This document shows positions 34,471-42,135 of a stretch of DNA of 49,160 bases, piece by piece; position 1 is the first letter of the stretch; the number at the start of each line of letters is the position of its first letter. The position numbers were made by a program, and so were the translations under genes. The notes beneath the pieces are model-generated. The model did no database searches, had not been told where the DNA came from, and was given only the letters and a program-made list of their open reading frames with translations. The DNA lies in NCBI RefSeq assembly GCF_000821305.1, contig NZ_CCXK01000016.1:1872-51031 (forward strand), in the 5' to 3' direction. This stretch comes from Clostridium culturomicium (GTDB taxonomy: Bacteria > Bacillota > Clostridia > Clostridiales > Clostridiaceae).

Positions 34471-34549
34471 CCTATAAATAAGACCTAACCTTTTCTAAGC
34501 CAGCTAAAGCTGACTTCCTAAAAGGAATATGGGAATAATTTTAAATCAC

Positions 34550-34843
34550 TTAAACTTTATTTCCTTCCACAAGAAAATCACCAAATTTAGTATAAACCGT
34601 TCCCATGAGCCTATCTTTTATTACCTGCCCCATTGCCCTGTAAGGCACCCTCATAAACAACCATTTGAATTCACCTTCAAATTCAAACTCGTATTCCTTT
34701 GCTCTTCCTCCTGAAAATTTATAATTTGTACCATTATAAGTTAAATACCCCATTATGGATGTACCCCGCTGAATTATTACCAAAGTGCCTTTTTCATTTC
34801 CTCTAGGAGTTTTCATAATTAAGTTATATTTTCCTTCTACCAT
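34550..34843 (-). CDS. Conserved-looking small beta protein, unknown
   Basis: The 97-residue protein has no signal peptide or membrane helix. It reads as alternating beta strands (EGKYNLIMKTPRGNEKGTLV, GYLTYNGTNYKFSGG, YEFEFEGEFKWLFMRVPYRA, GTVYTKFGDFLVEGNK), consistent with a small beta-barrel that could bind a ligand. GGAGG precedes the ATG. It is monocistronic, flanked by terminators or plus-strand genes. I recognise the pattern as one seen in clostridia, but without an assigned function. Confidence 0.65.
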   Translation of the reverse strand: MVEGKYNLIMKTPRGNEKGTLVIIQRGTSIMGYLTYNGTNYKFSGGRAKEYEFEFEGEFKWLFMRVPYRAMGQVIKDRLMGTVYTKFGDFLVEGNKV

Positions 34844-35075
34844 AGTGCCTCCACTGCAATTAATCTCATATTATATTATATTCAGAACTTAAAATTACTC
34901 CCCTAATATAAATTAATTTCCGTATATTATTAAATAATTTAAACTTACCTGTATATAAAAAAATATTTAGCTTAATACTTTTAATTGATACTAAAAGTTT
35001 ATTTGTACATATTTACATATTTTGTAAATATCTTTAGAATATAGGTATACAAATATAAAAAAGGCTGGTGTTTAT

Positions 35076-35762
35076 ATGAACAATTCTCATGATAGAGATT
35101 CCTCTATTCCTTACAACATGAAAGAAGAAATCTTTAAACCACCCTACGGTTTTTATGCAGCAGGTCTTATATGGCTGATTTATGGATTTGTCTTTCCTTT
35201 ATATAGATGGTATGACTTTATTATTGTTATCATCCTTGCTATAGCTGCCTTTACTGCAACTAATAAATTAGTACCTTCAAAGAAAATTCTTGTTCCCATT
35301 AAGGAAAAGCCTATTTTATCTGGGAATGCAGATGTTGACTCTATTATCAATAATGGTATTTCCTATCTAAAGGAAATACGTGAAGCTAATAATAAAATTT
35401 CTGACCCAAAGCTTTCTGCTGAAATATTCAGGATGGAAAAAGCAACTGATAAAATCTTTAGGTACATTGCAACGCATCCTAAGGATGCACCTCAAATAAG
35501 AAAATTTATGAACTATTATCTTCCTACCGCCCTTAAGCTTCTTAATTCCTATATAAGTCTCAAGGAGCAATCTATTTCTGGTGATAATATTCATAAAACA
35601 GTTTCAAACATCGAGGGTATTCTTTCAACCATTGCTGATGCTTTTGAAAAGCAGTTGGATAATCTTTTTGCAGACCAAGCACTTGATATTTCAACAGATA
35701 TTACAGTTCTTGAGGGAATGCTGGCTCAAGAAGGTTTAACCAATAAAAATAATTTCAAATAA
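35076..35762 (+). CDS. XpaC-family (5-bromo-4-chloroindolyl phosphate hydrolysis) protein
   Basis: The 228-residue protein has two transmembrane helices near the start (about 27-44 and 47-63) and then a helical cytosolic domain with the XpaC features: DVDSIINNGISYLKEIREAN, RMEKATDKIFRYIATHP and FMNYYLPTALKLLNSYISLK. XpaC-type genes lie next to telA in many Firmicutes. Despite the name, no phosphatase active site is known; an envelope-stress role together with TelA is likely. Only a weak AAAGGCTGG site precedes the ATG. telA follows 78 nt downstream. Confidence 0.85.
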   Translation: MNNSHDRDSSIPYNMKEEIFKPPYGFYAAGLIWLIYGFVFPLYRWYDFIIVIILAIAAFTATNKLVPSKKILVPIKEKPILSGNADVDSIINNGISYLKEIREANNKISDPKLSAEIFRMEKATDKIFRYIATHPKDAPQIRKFMNYYLPTALKLLNSYISLKEQSISGDNIHKTVSNIEGILSTIADAFEKQLDNLFADQALDISTDITVLEGMLAQEGLTNKNNFK

Positions 35763-35840
35763 TTTTAAAAGATTCCAAGTAGTTTAAACAAGCTTTCATA
35801 TTAAATAAATCAATGAAAATTAATTAAAGGAGGATTTTTT

Positions 35841-36995
35841 ATGTCAGATGAACTTAAAAACATGGAGGATAAAGCTTCTTCAGAATACACTCCAAGCTTA
35901 ACCTTAACCCCTTTTGACGAACCTGTTCCTGCTGTACCTGAAAAAGTTGAAGCCGAGCCTGTTAAAATAGATGACTCCCTATCCACTGAGGAAAAGAAAA
36001 TGGTAGAAGACTTTGCCAAACAAATTGACATCACCAATGCAAACATGGTTCTTCAATATGGTGCTGCTTCTCAAAAAAAGATAGCTGGATTTTCAGAATC
36101 AGCTCTTAACAAAGTGAAAACAAAAGATTTAGGTGAAGTTGGCAATATGATCACTGACTTAGTTAGTGAATTAAAAGGTTTTACAACTGAAGAAAAACCT
36201 AAGGGGTTGTTCGGTATGTTTAAAAAGGCCGGAAACAATCTGTCTTCTTTAAAAACAAAATATAATTCTGCTGAAACTAATGTAGATAAGATAACCACAG
36301 TACTGGAGAATCATCAAATCCAATTACTTAAAGATGTTGCCATGCTCGATGAAATGTATAAACTAAATCTCTCTTACTTTAAAGAGCTTTCCATGTACAT
36401 TCTTGCAGGAAAGAAAAAATTACAACAAGTAAGAGCCACAGAACTTCCAAAACTAATAGAGAAGGCTAGTGCTTCTAATCTTCCTGAAGACTCTCAAGCT
36501 GCCAATGATTTAGCTAATCTTTGTGACCGTTTTGAGAAAAAGCTTCATGACTTAGAATTAACTCGAATGATTTCTATTCAAATGGCACCTCAAATAAGAT
36601 TAGTTCAAAACAACGATACCCTTATGGCAGAAAAAATCCAGTCTACCATAGTTAATACTATTCCTCTTTGGAAAAGCCAAATGGTAATTGCCCTTGGTGT
36701 TGCACACTCACAGCAAGCAATAGCTGCTCAGCGTGAAGTTACTGATATGACAAACTCCCTTCTTAAGAAGAATGCTGAAACTCTTAAAATGGCTACCATT
36801 GAAACAGCTAAAGAAAGCGAACGTGGCATTGTTGATATTGAAACTCTAAAACATACTAACGAAACTTTAATATCTACCTTAGATGAAGTTGTTAAAATTC
36901 AAGATGAAGGACGCCAAAAACGTCGTGAAGCCGAAGCAGAGATTGAAAAAATAGAAGGAGAATTAAAGAAAAAGCTCCTTGATATAAGACATTAG
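35841..36995 (+). CDS. TelA-family toxic-anion-resistance protein
   Basis: The 384-residue cytosolic protein is almost wholly helical. It has the TelA family landmarks: KKMVEDFAKQIDITNANMVL, a middle with DVAMLDEMYKLNLSYFKELS, LTRMISIQMAPQIRLVQNND, IPLWKSQMVIALGVAHSQQA and a C-terminal coiled coil rich in Glu/Lys. TelA proteins are linked to tellurite and cell-envelope antibiotic tolerance; the mechanism is unresolved. AAAGGAGG precedes the ATG. It sits between XpaC and the LemA-like gene and is probably co-transcribed with both. Confidence 0.92.
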   Translation: MSDELKNMEDKASSEYTPSLTLTPFDEPVPAVPEKVEAEPVKIDDSLSTEEKKMVEDFAKQIDITNANMVLQYGAASQKKIAGFSESALNKVKTKDLGEVGNMITDLVSELKGFTTEEKPKGLFGMFKKAGNNLSSLKTKYNSAETNVDKITTVLENHQIQLLKDVAMLDEMYKLNLSYFKELSMYILAGKKKLQQVRATELPKLIEKASASNLPEDSQAANDLANLCDRFEKKLHDLELTRMISIQMAPQIRLVQNNDTLMAEKIQSTIVNTIPLWKSQMVIALGVAHSQQAIAAQREVTDMTNSLLKKNAETLKMATIETAKESERGIVDIETLKHTNETLISTLDEVVKIQDEGRQKRREAEAEIEKIEGELKKKLLDIRH

Positions 36996-37004
36996 GAGGC
37001 TCCT

Positions 37005-37571
37005 ATGAAGTTATTAAATAATAAACCAACAGCAATATTAATTATGCTGATAATGATTCTAGCTGGTACCTTTATTGGTTCCCATAACTCCCTTTCAAAG
37101 CTTTCCAGTAAAGCTGAAAATACTTTTTATGCTGGAGTTAATAATGATGGCCTCAGCATTCAAAGCGACCTTGATAAAAGGTCTGAGCTTGCAAGGAATT
37201 TAGTAACAGTATCAAGTTCCTATCTTCCAGCAGACACTGATGTATTAACTTCAGTAACATCAGCTAGAGACCAATTAAAAAACGCTTCAACAATACAAGA
37301 TAAAGCTAAGGCTAATAAGGCTCTAGATGAAGCAGTTTTCACCCTTTATTCAATGCTAGAAAAACAAGGCATCACTGAAAAAGAAGAACTAATCAATAAT
37401 TTCTCAAAAAATCCTACTCGTATATACACAGATTTCAGAAGCTTTGGAGACACAATAAAACATGATAAATATAATGATTATGCCAAGAACTTCAACAACG
37501 TTCTTGAAGGATTCCCAGCAAATATCTTAAGCAAACTTACGTTCATCAAACCATTAGAATTATTTAAGTGA
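37005..37571 (+). CDS. LemA-like membrane-anchored helical protein
   Basis: The 188-residue protein has one N-terminal transmembrane helix (about 9-25). A helical domain follows, ending YAKNFNNVLEGFPANILSKL, which matches the LemA ending 'YN..v..fPaNi.a...gF'. The centre (KRSELARNLVTVSSSYLPAD) corresponds to the LemA segment 'v..RaDLipnLV..vk.y', but diverged. It starts 9 nt after telA with AGGAGG, so it is in the same operon. LemA and TPM-domain proteins are frequent neighbours, which fits the next gene. Confidence 0.75.
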   Translation: MKLLNNKPTAILIMLIMILAGTFIGSHNSLSKLSSKAENTFYAGVNNDGLSIQSDLDKRSELARNLVTVSSSYLPADTDVLTSVTSARDQLKNASTIQDKAKANKALDEAVFTLYSMLEKQGITEKEELINNFSKNPTRIYTDFRSFGDTIKHDKYNDYAKNFNNVLEGFPANILSKLTFIKPLELFK

Positions 37572-37735
37572 GCCTCTAAATCTTTGATTTGGCTAAGGCA
37601 AACTTACTCCTTCGACTGTTTTTAAGAAGGAGTTTCCTTATTAATGTACAAAAGTGACACTCCAAATCTTTGATTTGGTTAATGGAACTTTCACAGCGTG
37701 CATCTTTAATCTGGCTAAGACCAGCTTACTTAACA
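37563..37735 (-). repeat. Hairpin repeat elements, copies 4 and 5 (two units)
   Basis: On the minus strand, 37645-37563 reads AAGGAAACTCCTTC ... GAAGGAGTAAGTTT, a perfect 8-bp stem ACTCCTTC/GAAGGAGT. Then comes the hairpin CCAAATC-AAA-GATTTAG and GGCTCACTTAA. A second unit at about 37735-37655 carries GATGCACGCTGTG and CCAAATC-AAA-GATTTGG (37678-37662), like the 21.4 kb cluster. It overlaps the last codons of the LemA-like gene. Confidence 0.7.
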
Positions 37736-37769
37736 GAGCTTCTATCTAAAATCTCAAAGGGGGTAAAAT

Positions 37770-38918
37770 ATGTTTAAACAATCCAGAACAGTGAAGGCAT
37801 TGCTTTGTATGCTCTCCTTCTTCATTGTCTTTACCATTAACAGCACAGCTCTAGCAAAAACAGCAGCCAATATACCTGACCCCTCGGATCTTCTTTATGT
37901 AACTGATAATGCAAATATCCTTTCAAATGAGGTTAAAAACCATATAGTTGAACAAAATAATATACTATACGAAAACACTGGAGCACAGATTGCAGTGCTT
38001 ACAGTAAATTTTCTCCCTGAAGGCTATGATTCAGAAACCTATTCCTATGCTGTATTTGATAAGTGGGGAATTGGTTCAGCTGAAAAAAATAATGGAATAC
38101 TCCTTCTTCTTGTACCAGGTGATGGCAAGTTTTGGATTACACAAGGCTCAGGTCTTATTGACAGCCTAACCAGTAGTACCATAGATAATATAATAAATAA
38201 ATATTTAGCTGATGATTTTGATGCAGGAAGATACGACCAGGCTGTTACAAATACCTTTAATGCTCTTTTAGATGAACTTGATGGCATTTACGGAACAAAC
38301 GTAACTGAGCCGCCAGCTACAAATGGCAGTAATAACAATTCAAACAACAATTACAACGATAATTATAATAAAGATTATTTTGAAGAGGATAATAACTTCG
38401 TTGGTAATGTAATTGCACCATTTTTAGGATTTCTTTTAATCTTCTTCTTCACCCTTCGTTACACAGGCTTATTTGGAGGACGTAGAAGACGTACCTATGG
38501 TGGTGGTTATGCACAACCAAGACCAAGACCTTTCTTCATGCCATGGTGGGCACATCATCACCATAATGACCATCATGATCATCACGATCATCATGATAAT
38601 AACAGAAATAACCGAGGTCCTAAGGGACCAATGGGTGGTGGTCCAACGGGTGGTTCTGGCGGTAGTAACTCAAGACCTAGCTCCTTTGGCGGCGGCTCCA
38701 CAAGAGGTGGTGGAGCTGGCAGAAGTAGTACAAATTCCAGTGGCGGTTCTCGTGGAGGTTTCGGCGGTGGCAGCTTTGGTGGAAGCTCACGCGGTGGCTT
38801 TGGTGGCGGCAGCTTCGGAGGTGGATCTCGTGGTGGTGGAAACTTCGGTGGAGGCTCACGTGGTGGCGGCAGCTTTGGCGGGGGTGGTTCCCGCGGCGGT
38901 GGAGCTGGCAGAAAATAA
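37770..38918 (+). CDS. TPM-domain membrane protein with His-rich segment and Gly/Ser-rich tail
   Basis: It has a signal peptide (about 1-29, cleavage near ALA) and an extracytoplasmic TPM domain (about 32-172: DLLYVTDNANILSN, TGAQIAVLTVNFLPEGYDSE, AEKNNGILLLLVPGDGKFWI, GSGLIDSLT). An Asn-rich linker and one transmembrane helix (about 213-233) follow. A cytosolic segment carries a run of His (WAHHHHNDHHDHHDHHDNNR) and a tail of SxGGGSFGGGSRGG repeats (about 290-382). TPM proteins of this YgcG type are membrane proteins of unclear biochemistry. The tail's GC-rich DNA repeats differ from the AT-rich surroundings. GGGGG precedes the ATG. It completes the XpaC-TelA-LemA-TPM cluster. Confidence 0.85.
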   Translation: MFKQSRTVKALLCMLSFFIVFTINSTALAKTAANIPDPSDLLYVTDNANILSNEVKNHIVEQNNILYENTGAQIAVLTVNFLPEGYDSETYSYAVFDKWGIGSAEKNNGILLLLVPGDGKFWITQGSGLIDSLTSSTIDNIINKYLADDFDAGRYDQAVTNTFNALLDELDGIYGTNVTEPPATNGSNNNSNNNYNDNYNKDYFEEDNNFVGNVIAPFLGFLLIFFFTLRYTGLFGGRRRRTYGGGYAQPRPRPFFMPWWAHHHHNDHHDHHDHHDNNRNNRGPKGPMGGGPTGGSGGSNSRPSSFGGGSTRGGGAGRSSTNSSGGSRGGFGGGSFGGSSRGGFGGGSFGGGSRGGGNFGGGSRGGGSFGGGGSRGGGAGRK

Positions 38919-38957
38919 TATACTTTTCAAATAAAAATCCAACAATTTTACAAATAT

Positions 38958-38995
38958 AAAAAGAGATATTCAAATGCACTTGAATATCTCTTTTT
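38958..38995. terminator. Bidirectional terminator
   Basis: AAAAAGAGATATTCAA and TTGAATATCTCTTTTT form a perfect 16-bp stem with a 6-nt loop. It lies between the TPM gene and the minus-strand Gate gene. Confidence 0.88.
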
Positions 38996-39075
38996 ATATT
39001 TCTTATTTCATTAAAATTTTTATTTAAACTTCATATAAAATATTTAACTTCATATATAAGAATGACCTTATCATC

Positions 39076-40245
39076 CTATATAATCATATTAAATAATAAA
39101 TATAAGAAGTGAGCTGAAATTCCAGCCACAAGTCCTCCAAAGGTATGAGAAATAATTGCCTTACCGGTAAGCTCTCTGCACTTTAAACCATCCATCATAG
39201 CAACATGGGTACTTAAGTATCCACTCCAGCACATTCCCATGGCTGTAAATACTGCAATCTCATTTGCTCCTATTAAACTCTTCTGAAGCATATCTGGAAC
39301 TAAACTAATTGCTGCTCCTGCTGCTCCTAATGATGTTATAGGGAATGCTATTGCCTCTGGACTTTGGAATCCAAATAACGGCTTTAGAATAAACTCTAAC
39401 TTTTGTCCAATCCAAGGTAATATACCAACCCCTTCAAAGGCAGCTCCAGTATATACCCCTGCTTCTGATGGTCCATTAGTTAACATTAAAACTAAAGTAC
39501 AAATTATAAGAACCCCTGGTATTATTGCCATACCCATTTGAACTCCAGATGTACCTCCCTCAAGCATTGCTGAAAGTAATCTTGAACCAACAGAACCTTC
39601 TCTAATCTCTCTATAGTTAAGCATGTCATAGTTTGTGCCATCATCCATTACACAATACTCTTCAGTCCCGTAATACTTCTTTGTATGTCTAAGCATTAAT
39701 CTTGTACTAACTATACTGCCTAAAATTGCTCCAATATTTCCTATTATAGCTGGTATTATAAAACTTTCACCTGATGGTGATGTCTGTCCCATCATGTAAG
39801 TAGTAATTATAAGCCCCATTCCAAATGCTGTTCCTAAATTAGTTAATGCTGGCAGTTGATATTTTTTAAAATATCTTCTAAAACCTTTATCATCTGCTAA
39901 TGTTAATATGGCTGGATTGTCTGAAAGATATGTAGTTACGACTCCTATTGTACTAGCACCTGGCAAATCATAGATTGGTCCCATTAAAGGAGACAGCAGT
40001 TTGTTTATTAAAGCAACCACTCCAAATTCTGATAATAATCCTGATATAGCTCCAGCTAATACTGCAATTCCCATAATATAAAATACAGTGTCTATTAATA
40101 ATCTAAAAGCTGTATTCATAAGTGTATTAAACATGTTAATTATTCCCATAACACTTCCAAGGGTAACGAAAAACCCTAAAAATAATATTAGAAAAATAAT
40201 TCCTTCTGCACTTACAGCTTTTTTTAACCTTCTTTCAGCTGACAA
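39076..40245 (-). CDS. Nucleoside-recognition (Gate) domain membrane protein
   Basis: The 389-residue protein has about nine to ten hydrophobic helices and the repeated Gate-domain pattern (MGIAVLAGAISGLLSEFGVV, DNPAILTLADDKG, AFGMGLIITTYMM, SPEAIAFPITSLGAAGAAIS, AMGMCWSGYLSTHVAM). Such proteins resemble YjiH and spore-maturation membrane proteins; the transported compound is unknown. The start is TTG at 40245, preceded by GGGGGGAATTGTAG. No in-frame ATG lies nearby, and MSAERRLKK gives a sensible cytosolic N-terminus. It is transcribed from the strong promoter at 40284-40312. Confidence 0.82.
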   Translation of the reverse strand: MSAERRLKKAVSAEGIIFLILFLGFFVTLGSVMGIINMFNTLMNTAFRLLIDTVFYIMGIAVLAGAISGLLSEFGVVALINKLLSPLMGPIYDLPGASTIGVVTTYLSDNPAILTLADDKGFRRYFKKYQLPALTNLGTAFGMGLIITTYMMGQTSPSGESFIIPAIIGNIGAILGSIVSTRLMLRHTKKYYGTEEYCVMDDGTNYDMLNYREIREGSVGSRLLSAMLEGGTSGVQMGMAIIPGVLIICTLVLMLTNGPSEAGVYTGAAFEGVGILPWIGQKLEFILKPLFGFQSPEAIAFPITSLGAAGAAISLVPDMLQKSLIGANEIAVFTAMGMCWSGYLSTHVAMMDGLKCRELTGKAIISHTFGGLVAGISAHFLYLLFNMII

Positions 40246-40283
40246 CTACAATTCCCCCCTTTTTCTTAAATTTCACACCTTAT

Positions 40284-40312
40284 ATTATGAATTAATTAGT
40301 AGATAGTGTCAA
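40284..40312 (-). promoter_or_regulatory. Promoter of the Gate-domain gene
   Basis: On the minus strand TTGACA (40312-40307), a 17-nt spacer and CATAAT (40289-40284), 39 nt before the TTG start. Confidence 0.75.
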
Positions 40313-40354
40313 TTATTCTTAATCCCAATATGGTGACAAAGTATAATTTCTTTT

Positions 40355-40387
40355 TAGTTATTTTTAAATTAAGCTTAAAAATAACTA
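40355..40387. promoter_or_regulatory. Perfect 13-bp inverted repeat in a divergent promoter region
   Basis: TAGTTATTTTTAA (40355-40367) and TTAAAAATAACTA (40375-40387) with a 7-base centre. It lies between the divergent Gate and TSUP genes, upstream of both promoters. It could be an operator or a cruciform; the regulator is unknown. Confidence 0.4.
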
Positions 40388-40463
40388 ATATGTAATAAAG
40401 GTTTCTTTTTTCCGATTTTACCCTTATAATATAACATGAGAATTACTGAAATTTGGAGGAATA

Positions 40464-41219
40464 ATGGATATTTATAAATTGATTTTTCTATGTATTGCTG
40501 GTTTTTTTGCAGCTTTTGTTGATTCAATTGCAGGTGGTGGAGGTATTATTAGTGTTCCTGCTTATATGATAGTTGGGTTACCAACCCATATAGCTTTAGG
40601 TACAAATAAATTTGCTGCCACTATGGGTTCATTAACCAGCTCTATAAACTTTATCCGTTCAGGTAACTGTAACTTTAAACTGCTTAAAATTGTTGCACCT
40701 TTCACCTTAATTGGTTCTATCCTTGGTGTAAAAACAGTGCTATTAATTGATGAAAGCTTTCTTCAGCCTTTGGTTTTAATTTTGATTTTAGCCATAGGTA
40801 TTTATACCTTTTTTTCTAAATCCTTAGGTGAAGAAGATAATTTTAATGGGTTCACAAAAAAAAATCTTTTTCTTTCTATTCTTTTAGGTTTTTCTCTTGG
40901 ATTTTACGATGGCTTCTTCGGACCAGGTACAGGAACCTTTTTAGTATTTGGATTTATAAATATATTAGGATTAAATTTTCTAAAGGCTTCTGCTAATGCA
41001 AGAGTTCTTAACTTTGTCAGTAACATTTCAGCTTTAGTAACCTTTGCCTTAAGTGGAAATATAAACTACCTAATAGGAATACCTGTATGCATACTTATGA
41101 TTTTAGGTGCCAAAATAGGAACAAGGCTTGCAATTAATAAAGGCAATAAAATTATTAAGCCTATTTTTATAACCATGGCAATGGCCGTTGCAGTAAAAAT
41201 GCTGTTTCAAATAATTTAA
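40464..41219 (+). CDS. TSUP (TauE/SafE) family sulfite/organosulfur-type permease
   Basis: The 251-residue protein has eight predicted helices and the duplicated TSUP signature: GFFAAFVDSIAGGGGIISVP near the start with ALGTNKFAATMGSLTS after it, and in the second half FYDGFFGPGTGTFLVFGFIN with KASANARVLNFVSN. Members move sulfite, sulfonates or other anions; the substrate here is not deducible. GGAGGAATA precedes the ATG. TTATAAT around 40426 is a likely -10. Confidence 0.9.
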   Translation: MDIYKLIFLCIAGFFAAFVDSIAGGGGIISVPAYMIVGLPTHIALGTNKFAATMGSLTSSINFIRSGNCNFKLLKIVAPFTLIGSILGVKTVLLIDESFLQPLVLILILAIGIYTFFSKSLGEEDNFNGFTKKNLFLSILLGFSLGFYDGFFGPGTGTFLVFGFINILGLNFLKASANARVLNFVSNISALVTFALSGNINYLIGIPVCILMILGAKIGTRLAINKGNKIIKPIFITMAMAVAVKMLFQII

Positions 41220-41277
41220 TAAATAAAATACTTATAACATCATTTATAAATAAATATTATATAAAAGGAGACCAATT

Positions 41278-41613
41278 ATGAATGAATTTCTTCCTATAAT
41301 TATTCTTGTTATTATTGTAATTATAGGTTTCAAGGTATGCAAAAAAAATTATAAAAACAGAGCAACTTATATAAATAATAACTTGTTGGAATACTGCTGT
41401 GAAATTATTAAAGAATATGATAAAATTCCCCTTGATAAACAGCATGAATTTAAACAAACCTTAACACCAAAGGAGTTAGAACTTATAAACAGACTTATTT
41501 TCAAAAATGATAACTTCGGTAGAAATTTAAATATTCTACAAACACAAATGTTTACTCTTGAAGCCATTATGCAAAAACTTAGAAATTTCCAAAGTAAAAC
41601 TTCAATTACCTAG
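41278..41613 (+). CDS. Single-pass membrane protein with helical cytosolic part, unknown
   Basis: The 111-residue product has one N-terminal helix (FLPIIILVIIVIIGFKVC) and a polar helical domain (YINNNLLEYCCEIIKEYDKI ... MFTLEAIMQKL). AAAGGAGA precedes the ATG. It lies 58 nt after the permease gene and may share its transcript. No family recognised. Confidence 0.7.
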   Translation: MNEFLPIIILVIIVIIGFKVCKKNYKNRATYINNNLLEYCCEIIKEYDKIPLDKQHEFKQTLTPKELELINRLIFKNDNFGRNLNILQTQMFTLEAIMQKLRNFQSKTSIT

Positions 41614-41699
41614 TTTTTCATTAGCTTCAATTAATATATCAACATAAAATTTCTCTTAGGACATATACTAACTGAGAGTTGTAAGAAAGGAATGATATT

Positions 41700-42041
41700 A
41701 TGAATTTAAAGAAAATCATAACAAATACTTTAGCAGTTGTAGGTGCTGTTGTAATCATTGATAAAGTAGTAGACTTAGTTACAACTAAAGGTACAAAAGC
41801 TGTTTGTGACGCTTTAAATGATGAAGACACTGATAATGCTTTAGATGACAGCTGCGAATGCGGATGCGGATGTACCGACGCTGAATGCATTGAAAATTCT
41901 TGTCAATGCGAAGATACTTGTTCTTGCAATCATGAAGATGCAGCATTCCCTGAAATAAAAAAATACGAAGAAAATAATCAGCATGCTTTTGAGTATACTA
42001 TTAAAGGCGAGAATATTTCTTCTGACCCAAAACAAGTATAA
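41700..42041 (+). CDS. Small protein with a dense cysteine cluster, unknown
   Basis: The 113 residues start with a hydrophobic segment (about 5-20, IITNTLAVVGAVVIIDKVVD). A compact Cys region follows (CECGCGC at 52-58, then C63, C68, C70, C74, C76; ten Cys with C36), then a charged tail. The spacing resembles metallothionein-like or disulfide-knotted peptides. The lack of a clear cleavage site suggests a cytosolic or membrane-attached metal-binding role. GAAAGGA precedes the ATG, and a strong terminator follows. I recognise no named family. Confidence 0.7.
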   Translation: MNLKKIITNTLAVVGAVVIIDKVVDLVTTKGTKAVCDALNDEDTDNALDDSCECGCGCTDAECIENSCQCEDTCSCNHEDAAFPEIKKYEENNQHAFEYTIKGENISSDPKQV

Positions 42042-42045
42042 AAAT

Positions 42046-42078
42046 TGACCCCCATCCTTATTGGATAGGGGTCTTCTT
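42046..42078 (+). terminator. Terminator of the Cys-rich gene
   Basis: GACCCCCATCC and GGATAGGGGTC pair with one bulge around a 5-nt loop, followed by TTCTTCTTTT. Confidence 0.8.
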
Positions 42079-42135
42079 CTTTTATTTATAAGTTATACTA
42101 AGAAAATACTTAAAGTTTTACTTATAAACAGCTTT

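Noticed and set aside
38473..38979. Long overlapping frames on both strands across the TPM gene tail
   Set aside because: They arise from the GC-rich Gly/Ser and His codon repeats of the TPM-domain gene. Their products are low-complexity (Val/Ala or His/Arg-rich) and lack ribosome-binding sites.
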